From Thermotogales bacterium (GTDB lineage Bacteria; Thermotogota; Thermotogae; Petrotogales; Kosmotogaceae): DNA of 39,921 nt. The notes beneath the pieces were generated by a model. The model worked only from the letters and a program-made list of their open reading frames with translations, was not told the DNA's origin and did not search any database. Of the stretch, positions 8,455 through 16,366 are shown piece by piece. The translations under genes were made by a program, and so were the position numbers. The first letter of the stretch is position 1. Each line of letters opens with the position of its first letter. The stretch is from contig PWXG01000241.1 of assembly GCA_003561215.1 (NCBI GenBank), positions 1 to 39,921 of the forward strand, read 5' to 3'.

Positions 8455-9164
8455 TCCTTGATCAGTTGCCGAAGACTATCAACCGACTCAGCCCTGAGAA
8501 AATGCCTGGGCTCGGGTTCGATCGCGGTGCCTGTGACAATCCTAACCGGATAGCTCGTCATGCTCTCCATTACGAAGACCGTCCTGCGCCCTTCTCCGAT
8601 CCGTTTCAGAAACGCTGCAAATCCCGCACGCGAAATCGATGATTCCCGATCATGTTCTTCTATCGTTTCCACGAAGTCTCTCAGTCCCCAGTAATCGAGA
8701 AAACCAAGGCCCCTCACGGCCAGTCCTTCCAGGAAATCCTCGATATTCGAAGCCCGGATTTTCAACTTATCACTCAGTGCACTCAGCGTGCGATCATCCA
8801 TTCTCCAGTGAAATGCATGATCTGTTTCCAGACTTAACCATTGTTGGACGAGCGCATAGTCGTCAGAAACTGATTCTCCCTGTAAAGGCCTTTCAAAACC
8901 TTCTACGTACCCTGTAGACGGGATCCTTACCGTCAGGATTCTCCCGGCGTCGTTTGCTCTCACAAGTACATAGTAATTATCATCACCTGCAGTCCAGTAG
9001 ATGAAGTAATCATTGTTTGAAGCGTGCATCTCAGAACTGTTTACGATCCCTGATGCCACCAAGTAGACATATCCCCCAAAACCAATTACCAGAGCGACAA
9101 TAACGAGGAGGACCAGGAACCCTCTCTTACTCTTCCTGTACCTTTTGGGCTTAATCGGCGTCAC
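8442..9164 (-). CDS. Membrane-anchored protein with degenerate LCP-like domain
   Basis: A 240-residue protein with a basic N-terminus (KPKRYRKSKR), one membrane helix (about 15-37) and an extracytoplasmic remainder. No database name comes to mind. Residues about 63-87 align without gaps to residues 66-90 of the adjacent LCP ligase: NYYVLVRANDAGRILTVRIP against DFIAVAYLGVDNSLKVMNIP. The catalytic positions are lost, with Arg-Thr-Asp becoming Asp-Asp-Asn and IPRDT becoming IPSTG. The following DHAFHWRMDDRTLSALSDKL resembles the LCP YVVLDFETVTRITEVI stretch. I infer an LCP pseudoenzyme. The gene overlaps yqeK upstream (14 nt) and the LCP gene downstream (13 nt), so the two LCP products are probably made together. 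Confidence 0.75.
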   Translation of the reverse strand: MTPIKPKRYRKSKRGFLVLLVIVALVIGFGGYVYLVASGIVNSSEMHASNNDYFIYWTAGDDNYYVLVRANDAGRILTVRIPSTGYVEGFERPLQGESVSDDYALVQQWLSLETDHAFHWRMDDRTLSALSDKLKIRASNIEDFLEGLAVRGLGFLDYWGLRDFVETIEEHDRESSISRAGFAAFLKRIGEGRRTVFVMESMTSYPVRIVTGTAIEPEPRHFLRAESVDSLRQLIKEWQR

Positions 9165-9756
9165 TCAGATCCCTCCTCAAATAGTTATTCCAACATAACA
9201 CTATCTCACTCTGAAGCGGTCGGTTTTCTCTAAGAGACCAGAGCATCTTAGATCTTAACACGTCCAGTACAGTTTTCTTCTTGTCCACAAAGGCTTTTAG
9301 CCTTATCCTGGAAGCGGCTTCAAATGGTCTTCCTTCCTCTCCCATGTCAGCAATCAGAAGGAGCTCACCGAGTTCTCCCATTTCTGTCGAGCCCGTTACA
9401 TGCCAGTGTATTGCTTTTCTGACTTCATCGTCGATGTCGTAGCAGAAGACAAGGTAATTCGCTGCAACTTTCCCGTGAAGCAGCGTGGGATAAGTCTCTT
9501 CTGTCTCATTCACGTCGATCCCGTAGTGTCGTGCCATTGCCAGGAGTCTGCTCCCCGAAAGATCCCTGAACATGTCATGACCCCATGAAAGGAGGCGAAT
9601 AGTCTCATCAGGTACCTCGGTTCTCGGAACCAGCTTCCTCGCTAAGCTCTCGACTCCTAGCATATGCTCTATCCGTGCGGGTGTGCACAGAGTATGACAA
9701 ATATCTTTTACTCGGTCAGCGACGGACTGTATATGTAACTCGCACATCCTCGACAT
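9151..9756 (-). CDS. yqeK: YqeK-type HD-domain Ap4A hydrolase
   Basis: YqeK proteins are HD-domain phosphohydrolases that split diadenosine tetraphosphate symmetrically to two ADP. Metal ligands in order, numbered from this start, are His31 in ARIEHMLGV, His60-Asp61 in WGHDMFRDL, His94 in TLLHGKVAA, His119 in HWHVTGS and Asp137 in IADMGEEGR. This order, including the LLHG and WHVTG motifs, is diagnostic for YqeK rather than generic HD proteins. The start is uncertain. The open frame extends to a TTG at 9771, and ATGs at 9756 and 9747 are both plausible; GGTGGAG lies just before 9756. In many bacteria yqeK follows nadD, but here it sits among envelope genes. It overlaps its upstream neighbour by about 41 nt. 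Confidence 0.88.
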   Translation of the reverse strand: MSRMCELHIQSVADRVKDICHTLCTPARIEHMLGVESLARKLVPRTEVPDETIRLLSWGHDMFRDLSGSRLLAMARHYGIDVNETEETYPTLLHGKVAANYLVFCYDIDDEVRKAIHWHVTGSTEMGELGELLLIADMGEEGRPFEAASRIRLKAFVDKKKTVLDVLRSKMLWSLRENRPLQSEIVLCWNNYLRRDLSDAD

Positions 9757-10945
9757 CTTCTCCACCGACAATCACGTTTAGCGTAAGGCGGTCTGGGATA
9801 TCTGAAGGAGCTTCATAGGGATACTCCTTGCCCATGGCGTGGATCATGACATCCTGAGCACCTCTAGGCAGACTATCGTCGATAATCACTTCATGCGAAT
9901 CATCGGAGAGGTTTTTAATCCAGTAGTGAACAGAGTACTCGTAGGCACTGGGATCAGTGGACTCGAGAATGGTAGTCTTCCTCCCCTGCAGCTCGATTGA
10001 CTTGGCCACACCTGAGAGTATTACCGAGTCGCCCTTGACAAGATTATCGATCGAGGTAAACCCTGAAAGAAAACCTTTATCCCAGATCTCGACTGAGCCG
10101 GGTGCAAGATCCACTGGCAGCTCGTCTATTAGAATATCTATGTCCAAGCCAGAATATGTAGAGTAAACGGAGCTACCCCTAAGCACGTAACGCTTCTCGG
10201 CATCGACGTATCTCGATACATAGGCGAGTATGTTTGTGCCTTCGGTCAGTCGGGGCTCAATTCTATAGACCCTCATATCAGTGGTAACAACGTCGGGGAC
10301 GCTCTCCAAATCCGCAAGAACAAGGGACCTGGTTACTGCTCTACCCATCCCGAGATTGGCGGATACGAGCATGATTTCCCTATCTTCGGGAGAAAAGCTG
10401 AGATTCACCACAATGTTACCCGTTACGTGAAGCTGGTCATCTATCCACCTGAATGCGTACCTGGTCATCCATGTCGCTCCATCGACCCGATAGGTGTAAC
10501 TGACCTCGTCGGTGAATGGCTTCGGCATCTCAACAATCAACAACGCGTTGCTCCTGAAGGTCTCGTTCATAAAGACAGGCTGGCCTCGTGGCGCGTAGAA
10601 AAGATTACCCTCACTGTCCCGAAGCACCGGGGTAGGATCAATAAGCAGCATCCTTTCTGATCTGCCATCTTCGAAATTCCAGATGATCTCTTTACCCACA
10701 TTTCTGTCGTACAGGGACTTCAGATCGTCCTCAGGAAGATATCTTGTTTTGGTGCCTTCAGGCACACCGGATATAATGATCGAACCGGGCTCAATCCATG
10801 CCCCCCTGGGCAATTCTATCGAGAAAGAACTAGACGCAGGACTTTTGGTTCCCAAGACGTAGCCAAATCCCTGATATACGAGCAATATCTCTGAAAAACC
10901 AACGATTCCAAGCAATAAGAAAACCGCGATTAATAGTCGTTTCAT
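9716..10945 (-). CDS. Exported beta-rich protein resembling DUF4139 proteins
   Basis: A 409-residue protein with a clear Sec signal peptide (about 1-19, no lipobox cysteine). The rest is beta-rich and mostly acidic, so it is probably periplasmic (between cell membrane and toga). The layout recalls DUF4139-type proteins: an N-terminal part comparing values (LPRGAWIEPGSIIISGVPEGT), then TYRVDGATWMTRYAFRWID with a long beta-sandwich. The C-terminal end has VHYWIKNLSDDSHEVIIDDSLPRGA, reading like an Ig-type fold. No catalytic residues are apparent. It lies between a DUF503 gene and yqeK, upstream of the LCP pair, which supports an envelope role. Family similarity is by eye only. Confidence 0.7.
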   Translation of the reverse strand: MKRLLIAVFLLLGIVGFSEILLVYQGFGYVLGTKSPASSSFSIELPRGAWIEPGSIIISGVPEGTKTRYLPEDDLKSLYDRNVGKEIIWNFEDGRSERMLLIDPTPVLRDSEGNLFYAPRGQPVFMNETFRSNALLIVEMPKPFTDEVSYTYRVDGATWMTRYAFRWIDDQLHVTGNIVVNLSFSPEDREIMLVSANLGMGRAVTRSLVLADLESVPDVVTTDMRVYRIEPRLTEGTNILAYVSRYVDAEKRYVLRGSSVYSTYSGLDIDILIDELPVDLAPGSVEIWDKGFLSGFTSIDNLVKGDSVILSGVAKSIELQGRKTTILESTDPSAYEYSVHYWIKNLSDDSHEVIIDDSLPRGAQDVMIHAMGKEYPYEAPSDIPDRLTLNVIVGGEDVEDVRVTYTVRR

Positions 10946-10954
10946 GCCATCACC

Positions 10955-11239
10955 TCACCAGGTTTCTTTTTCCGTGTTCACTATTTCTAGCCCGTTATTC
11001 ATGGCTACATCACGTTCTAGTGATTCGAATATAGCGTCCATCTGACCGGAACCAAGAGTGACGATCGTTGCTGTCATCTCGACCCAGTTCTTCGAGTCGT
11101 GCAAACCCGACTCGATCACTGAGATATTGTAGTCTTTTCTGAGCCTGTTCAAGATGTGCTTGATCGTGCTTCTCTTCATCTTCAAGGATGATATCATGTG
11201 CAGTTTCGCGGTTATTGTCAGGCGTCCAAAATGCATCAT
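10955..11239 (-). CDS. DUF503 (YlxP-like) small protein
   Basis: A 94-residue protein with the DUF503 pattern: an N-terminal beta strand (GRLTITAKLHMIS), then SLKMKRSTIKHILNRLRKDYNISVIESG, and VEMTATIVTLGSGQMDAIFESLERDV. In Gram-positive bacteria the homologue YlxP is encoded beside infB and rbfA and is thought to act in ribosome-linked processes; its biochemical role is not settled. The gene starts at the ATG directly after the stop codon of the GH13 gene (TGAATGATG), so translation is probably coupled. A second ATG one codon later is equally possible. Confidence 0.82.
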   Translation of the reverse strand: MMHFGRLTITAKLHMISSLKMKRSTIKHILNRLRKDYNISVIESGLHDSKNWVEMTATIVTLGSGQMDAIFESLERDVAMNNGLEIVNTEKETW

Positions 11240-12523
11240 TCACCTATACGAGACCCTGGAAAGTACCATTGGCTGGCTGTCGAGAAGCAGCTGCGCCTTC
11301 GAGTTTGTGACTTTGAGATGATACGGAGTGTTCGAAACGTGCTCAAGGAAGTGGGCGTAATTAGATGTTTCAGTTTCAACACCGAGCGTTATACCCCGAT
11401 CCTTGCCCGAGAAATTCATTGCACCTATCACCTCGTGCTTTCCCAATCTTCTTGTGACAAGGACAGTATCATTCTTGTTATCAACCTGCAGGGACATCTG
11501 ACCATAACGCATAACCCTGGAGCGTTTCCTGAACCGCAGGAGGTTCTTGATGAAGTCTCTGAATTGATTCTCTTTCCAGTCTTCAGGTGCAGGTGTTCCG
11601 AAAATATCCAGTTTTTTCGTTGAACAGTATTCCTGACCATCGTAAACGAGTGGAATACCTTTGAGCATAATGTAGAAAGCGGTCCAATTTCTTAGCAAAC
11701 CACGGTCGCCGATTAGGCGCGCAAATCTCTCCTGATCATGGTTTTCAAGAAACCGAAGCTTTGCTGCATTTGCTGAAAGCCGGCTATTCTGATGATTGAG
11801 GTACCTTATGTATTGATCAAGACCGAACTTGCCATTCAGATAAAGAAGGAACTGTGTGAACCCGTCGTAGTCATATGTGACATCAAATGCCTGGTACATT
11901 TCATCCCCATGACCCTCTGACAACCAGACAAAACCCTTCTTGATCAGCGAAATCTCATGCCTTGCCCTCATCCAGAATGCAAGTGGAACGAGATCTGCAA
12001 CATCACATCTGAAGCCGTCAACATCGAACTCTTCTATCCAGTACTTCATCACTTTTATCATGTAGTCCGAAAGAGCATGATTTGCGTAGTTCAGATCGTA
12101 AACATCGCTCCAGTCTGCAACTTTTCTCGAGAACCTGTTGCTGTGATCCCTTAGCAGCCATTCAGGATGTTTCTTGGCAATTGGGGCGTCACATGCACAA
12201 TGGTTCATGACCATATCCATGAAGACTTTCATTCCCAGCGAATGGGCAAATCTTACCATCTGAAGGAATTCTTGCTTCGTGCCCAGAAAATCGTCGATCT
12301 CGAAAAAGTCTTGTATTGCGTAAGGTGAGCCGTAAGAACCTTTCCTGTGCAACTCACCAACTGGGTGAATCGGCATGAGCCAAACAGCATTTACTCCCAG
12401 ATCCTTCAGCAATGGCAGGAACTCTGATATCCTTCTGAAAGCATTTCGTTCCTCCGCGTAGATCCTTGGAAAGATCTCGTATATGCTCAGATCAAAGATA
12501 GTCTCGTTCGTGTCGTGTGCCAT
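11240..12523 (-). CDS. Cytoplasmic GH13 alpha-amylase family glycosidase
   Basis: A 427-residue glycoside hydrolase of family 13, acting on alpha-glucosidic bonds by a retaining mechanism. The four conserved regions are present: DMVMNH (103-108), GFRCDVAD with nucleophile Asp174, WLSEGH with acid/base Glu203, and FLENHD with Asp263. The barrel starts almost at once (YEIFPRIY) and a small C-terminal beta domain ends the protein. There is no signal peptide, so it is probably intracellular, working on maltodextrins or glycogen-like stores, or as a glycosyltransfer enzyme. Exact specificity is not readable. GGAGG lies 11 nt before the ATG. Its position between an EF-G-like gene and a DUF503 gene gives no metabolic hint. 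Confidence 0.9.
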   Translation of the reverse strand: MAHDTNETIFDLSIYEIFPRIYAEERNAFRRISEFLPLLKDLGVNAVWLMPIHPVGELHRKGSYGSPYAIQDFFEIDDFLGTKQEFLQMVRFAHSLGMKVFMDMVMNHCACDAPIAKKHPEWLLRDHSNRFSRKVADWSDVYDLNYANHALSDYMIKVMKYWIEEFDVDGFRCDVADLVPLAFWMRARHEISLIKKGFVWLSEGHGDEMYQAFDVTYDYDGFTQFLLYLNGKFGLDQYIRYLNHQNSRLSANAAKLRFLENHDQERFARLIGDRGLLRNWTAFYIMLKGIPLVYDGQEYCSTKKLDIFGTPAPEDWKENQFRDFIKNLLRFRKRSRVMRYGQMSLQVDNKNDTVLVTRRLGKHEVIGAMNFSGKDRGITLGVETETSNYAHFLEHVSNTPYHLKVTNSKAQLLLDSQPMVLSRVSYR

Positions 12524-12550
12524 ATCCTGGCAAACCTCCGGCTAAGAAAC

Positions 12551-12563
12551 GGGGGGCTCCCCC
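12551..12563 (-). terminator. GC hairpin between EF-G-like and GH13 genes
   Basis: On the minus strand GGGGGAGCCCCCC folds into five G-C pairs with a three-base loop and is followed by GTTTCTT. This could be a weak or partial intrinsic terminator in the 48-nt gap, reducing transcription into the GH13 gene. The stem is short and the U-tract poor. Confidence 0.3.
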
Positions 12564-12571
12564 ATTGTCGA

Positions 12572-14647
12572 TCAGCTCTTTGCTTCCAGTTCTCTCTGCC
12601 GTTCGACAATGATCTTCTGTTGTACATCATGAGGCGCTTCCTGGTATCCACTGAACTTCATGGTGAAATAACCTCTACCGCTTGTTATAGAACTCAGTTT
12701 ATTCGAGAAGTCGAGCATCTCTGCGAGGGGGACCTGGGCCATGACCCTGCTAATACCCTTTCCTGCCGGTTCCATTCCCATGGGTCTGCCCCGTCTGGAC
12801 GTGATCTCGCCCATTACATCTCCTGCCCTGTCGTCCGGCGCGAAGACTGCCACTTCCATAACGGGCTCGAGAATAACTGGATCTGCATCCTTCATACCGT
12901 TCTTAAAAGCATGCGATCCTGCTATCTGAAAGGACATATCCGAAGAATCTACGTCGTGATACGAGCCATAGAAGAGCGTGACCTTCACATCTACGACCGG
13001 ATAGGACGCTACCACTCCCCTTTTCATTGCCTCAAGAATGCCTTTCTCGACAGCGGGAATGTAGTTTTTGGGAATCACTCCCCCGACGATCTTGTCAATG
13101 AATTCAAAACCGGCCCCTCGTTCTAGAGGTTCGATCTCGATTTGCACGTGCCCGTATTGCCCGTGCCCGCCGGTCTGCTTCTTGTGTTTGTACTCAGAAA
13201 CGTTCTTCTTCCTTACTGTCTCCCTGTAAGCTATCTTCGGTTTTCCTATCTCAACTTCTACAGAGAACAGCTCTTTCAATCTCTCAATCATGGCATCAAG
13301 GTGAACTGCCCCCAGACCATAGATGACTGTCTCGCCGGTTTCTGAATCGTGCTCCCATGAGAAGGTGGGATCAGACTCAGTCAATTTGCCGAGCCCATTG
13401 CTGATCTTATCTATATCGCCCTTTGACTTGGGCTGTATCGACTTGGAGATCATGGGTTCTGGCCATTCCGTTATCTTGAGCAGCAATTGTCTGTCCTTAT
13501 GAGTTGCAGTGTTCCCGACTGCGCTCTTCTTCAGCTTCGTCATCTTGAGAATGTCTCCGACAGTAGCTGTCTTTATTTCCACGTCGTTCACGCCGTCAGG
13601 AACGTAGATGTGATTTGCTTTCTCACTTGATTCCTGCTCGACTATCACAAAAGTGTCTCCCTGAGACAACGTGCCTGAAAGCACTTTCATGTACGTCGTC
13701 TTTCCAACGAATGGATCAACTACTGACTTGAATATGTAGGCGGTGAACGGTTCTTCCTCAACTGGGTGCACCGTTATGTCCCCACCTGATGGCATTGTGG
13801 CCGCTATTTCTTCCACTTCTGCAGGTGTAACTCCGACAGAGACAAGACAGTCCAGAAGAAGATCGACCCCGATATTCTTCAGCGCGGAACCAACAAGAAC
13901 AGGTATGAGTTGCCTGGTCTTGTAAGCTTTCTTAAGTGCCTCCATCAACTCGGTTTCAGAGAGTTCCTCACCTTCAAAATAGCGTTCAAGAAGCGCTTCA
14001 TCAGTTTCCACGATGTTCTCGATCATCGTCGTTCGAGCCACTTCTGCAGATCCGGAAAGGTCTTGCGGAATGTCCTTCACCTCGGATTTTCCTGTCCCGT
14101 CTGTTGCATATTCAACTGCTTTGTTCCTAATCAGGTCAACAACTCCCTTGAATCCCGACTCACTTCCGATGGGAGACTGTATGGCGACCGGTTTCCTGTC
14201 GAAGAGATCACCAATGTGCTCAAGCGTCTCCTCAAAGGCCGCTCGATCCTTATCCATCATGTTGAAGAAGACAATGACATTCTTACCGAGGTCACGGGCA
14301 AGGGCTCCAAATCGCTCTGTCTGAATCTCCACACCAGCTGAAGCGTTGATTACCAGCACTACATTTTCTGAAGTCCATATTCCGTTCGTAACTTCAGCGT
14401 GCAGATCCGACATTCCCGGCGTGTCGATCACGTTGATCCTGTGATCCTTATGAGGAATCGCAACGACACCGGTTGAGAAAGTAGCTTTCTTCTCCTTCTC
14501 AATTGCTTCAGTATCCGTCGCGAATATTCCGGTTCGATCAATGAATCCGGCACCTAGTAGCATCGCATCTACCATGTGTGTCTTGCCACAACCGTGGTGT
14601 CCTACGAGGGAAACATTCCTTTTCACTTCAACAGGTATTTTGTCCAT
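12572..14647 (-). CDS. EF-G-like translational GTPase (FusA2 type)
   Basis: A 691-residue protein with full EF-G domain order: GTPase domain, beta-barrel domain II, domain III, domain IV with TGGHGQYGHV, and domain V. It is not the main elongation factor G. The P-loop is GHHGCGKT (16-23). The usual RGITI switch I motif is replaced by KKATFSTG. The switch II DTPGHxD is DTPGMSD (75-81), so the catalytic His is Met, and the G4 box NKxD is NMMD (129-132). Such changes are typical of the second, EF-G-like group found in Thermotoga and Mycobacterium, whose role in translation is unclear. The start has an excellent GGAGGTG five bases before the ATG. It lies 19 nt after the NAGPA gene, in the same operon. 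Confidence 0.9.
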   Translation of the reverse strand: MDKIPVEVKRNVSLVGHHGCGKTHMVDAMLLGAGFIDRTGIFATDTEAIEKEKKATFSTGVVAIPHKDHRINVIDTPGMSDLHAEVTNGIWTSENVVLVINASAGVEIQTERFGALARDLGKNVIVFFNMMDKDRAAFEETLEHIGDLFDRKPVAIQSPIGSESGFKGVVDLIRNKAVEYATDGTGKSEVKDIPQDLSGSAEVARTTMIENIVETDEALLERYFEGEELSETELMEALKKAYKTRQLIPVLVGSALKNIGVDLLLDCLVSVGVTPAEVEEIAATMPSGGDITVHPVEEEPFTAYIFKSVVDPFVGKTTYMKVLSGTLSQGDTFVIVEQESSEKANHIYVPDGVNDVEIKTATVGDILKMTKLKKSAVGNTATHKDRQLLLKITEWPEPMISKSIQPKSKGDIDKISNGLGKLTESDPTFSWEHDSETGETVIYGLGAVHLDAMIERLKELFSVEVEIGKPKIAYRETVRKKNVSEYKHKKQTGGHGQYGHVQIEIEPLERGAGFEFIDKIVGGVIPKNYIPAVEKGILEAMKRGVVASYPVVDVKVTLFYGSYHDVDSSDMSFQIAGSHAFKNGMKDADPVILEPVMEVAVFAPDDRAGDVMGEITSRRGRPMGMEPAGKGISRVMAQVPLAEMLDFSNKLSSITSGRGYFTMKFSGYQEAPHDVQQKIIVERQRELEAKS

Positions 14648-14666
14648 TGTTGCACCTCCGATTGGT

Positions 14667-16337
14667 CTATTTGTACCTCTGATTGATCACTATGCCAACG
14701 GGAATAATGGGAATTCCCATCGCCGGGCTACTCATCACAGTGCCCTTGAAAACAAGAGCGGAAGACCTTCCGCCATCAAGGCACATCAAGGAGTAGAATC
14801 CCTTGTCCCTGAAGAATTCTAGCATCTCGTCGAAGGTTAGTCCATAACTGCTCTGCTGGTAGCCATCGATCGTTATGAACATTATATTGCCCCCCCTGGT
14901 TATGCCCACAAGGGTTCTGGGAGCCCTGGTGTTTATGATCGACGGACTGTAAAAATTCCTCTCGTGACTCGACACGGGTATTCCACGGTTGATGATCAGG
15001 GGACCGGCTTCCACTGCAAACTCTATGTTCCCAGGCACAGAGCTTACCAGCTCAAGCACGGCTTCTTGACCAGGCACAACTCTGCCGAAAACACTCTCTA
15101 GATCCCTGGAAAAAGAGAGTACCATTTCTCCTTCAGGGACATACTCCCTGTAACCGATCGATTTGACCCTTCCGTCAGATATGGTTATATACTCGTGCGA
15201 ATCGTTATAAGCAATTCTGGAACTATACACGTCCGTGTAAAGGAGTGTCTCACCCTTATAATGAGTGTTAACACCGCGGACCTCCGCAGTAAGCCCATCT
15301 ATGCGAACAAACAGAACAGGGGAAATCCTTGCAATACCATACTCGCCTTCTGAAGTAATGTAGAAACTCGGTCTTCCCAGAGAAGGCAGACTCAGGACCT
15401 GTCCATCATTCATCAAGAAACCGATCGGCGAGTTGACTGAAGTGTCATAATAGCCTGCGTTGACCACCCCAAAAGCAGACACCCTAGAAGCCATCCCGGA
15501 AATCGTTTCTATCGCCGGTAATCGATCGCGCGCCAGCAAAAGCGAAATGTCAAAAAGACTCGGCTGGACCTCAAGGTAGGACATCATGACCTGGCGAGAG
15601 CCAAATTCCGCTCTGACTGTTTCAAACACATAACCATTACCTCTCTCAGAGAAAACCGTATGCCCAAAAACGTCTCTTCTGCTTATTTGTATGGTGTTTC
15701 CGTCGATACTTACGGAGTACCTTTCCCAACCGCGCTCGAGCACGAATCTGACATGCCTAAGCCCATCATAGACGGAGAAGGAGTGTACGGTCGCAATTGT
15801 ACCGGCTGTGGCTGGAGATACTGTCACAATAGGATAACCATAACTGTCAGTCCTGTGACTCACCATCTCCGCAACGAGCGGCGCATCAAAAATAAGGCTC
15901 ACCTGATCGACTCTCTCCACAACTCGCTCTAGCGTGGGCATAGAATCGTATAGGTAGAGGATGCCGCCGAATTCGTCATATTCCCATCTGGTAAGAAAAC
16001 TGACAAAGCTGGCCCTAATGAAGAGTTCACCGTCCTTCATACGAAGGACATTGTTGGCGACGTGATCCCTGTCAAGTGTAGCTGTCTGGGTATCCTCGCA
16101 GAACCTCACTGTCCTGCCGTCAGGGAAAACCATGATAGTCTCCCTGTTTAGGGACGATCTGACGGAAAGCAGCCCATCGATTGCCGACTTAAGAATCGCG
16201 CTACGTGCGTAGTAACCCCCATCCTCTGAAACCAAGGCTCCTCCTTCAAAACGCTCTATCTCCCCGTCCTGCATCAGAACAACCGGAACGGAGAAGACCG
16301 AGGTGAAGAAAAGGAGCAAAAATACAAGACACCGCAT
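14667..16337 (-). CDS. Secreted NAGPA-family phosphodiester glycosidase-like protein with Cu-amine-oxidase-N-like domain
   Basis: A 556-residue exported protein with a signal peptide (about 1-17). The N-terminal part (about 20-130) contains repeats reading like copper amine oxidase N-terminal-like modules (YARSAIL...INxxT..., GELFIRASFVSFL), which often bind cell walls. The C-terminal part (about 285-555) is a NAGPA domain (N-acetylglucosamine-1-phosphodiester alpha-N-acetylglucosaminidase-like): VVNAGYY, PIGFLMNDGQ, RTLVGIT, MFITIDGYQ, LMCLDGGRSSALVF. Bacterial NAGPA proteins act on envelope sugars or remain uncharacterised; hydrolysis of a wall-polymer phosphodiester is a reasonable inference next to the LCP genes. 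The ATG at 16337 is 29 nt after the pyrimidine phosphorylase gene. Confidence 0.85.
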   Translation of the reverse strand: MRCLVFLLLFFTSVFSVPVVLMQDGEIERFEGGALVSEDGGYYARSAILKSAIDGLLSVRSSLNRETIMVFPDGRTVRFCEDTQTATLDRDHVANNVLRMKDGELFIRASFVSFLTRWEYDEFGGILYLYDSMPTLERVVERVDQVSLIFDAPLVAEMVSHRTDSYGYPIVTVSPATAGTIATVHSFSVYDGLRHVRFVLERGWERYSVSIDGNTIQISRRDVFGHTVFSERGNGYVFETVRAEFGSRQVMMSYLEVQPSLFDISLLLARDRLPAIETISGMASRVSAFGVVNAGYYDTSVNSPIGFLMNDGQVLSLPSLGRPSFYITSEGEYGIARISPVLFVRIDGLTAEVRGVNTHYKGETLLYTDVYSSRIAYNDSHEYITISDGRVKSIGYREYVPEGEMVLSFSRDLESVFGRVVPGQEAVLELVSSVPGNIEFAVEAGPLIINRGIPVSSHERNFYSPSIINTRAPRTLVGITRGGNIMFITIDGYQQSSYGLTFDEMLEFFRDKGFYSLMCLDGGRSSALVFKGTVMSSPAMGIPIIPVGIVINQRYK

Positions 16338-16366
16338 CCTTTACCCCCAGTATTACCGTTTGGTGA

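Noticed and set aside
12515-13126. 203-residue plus-strand open frame opposite the EF-G-like gene
   Set aside because: Antisense to a clearly real gene, no ribosome site, no recognisable domain.
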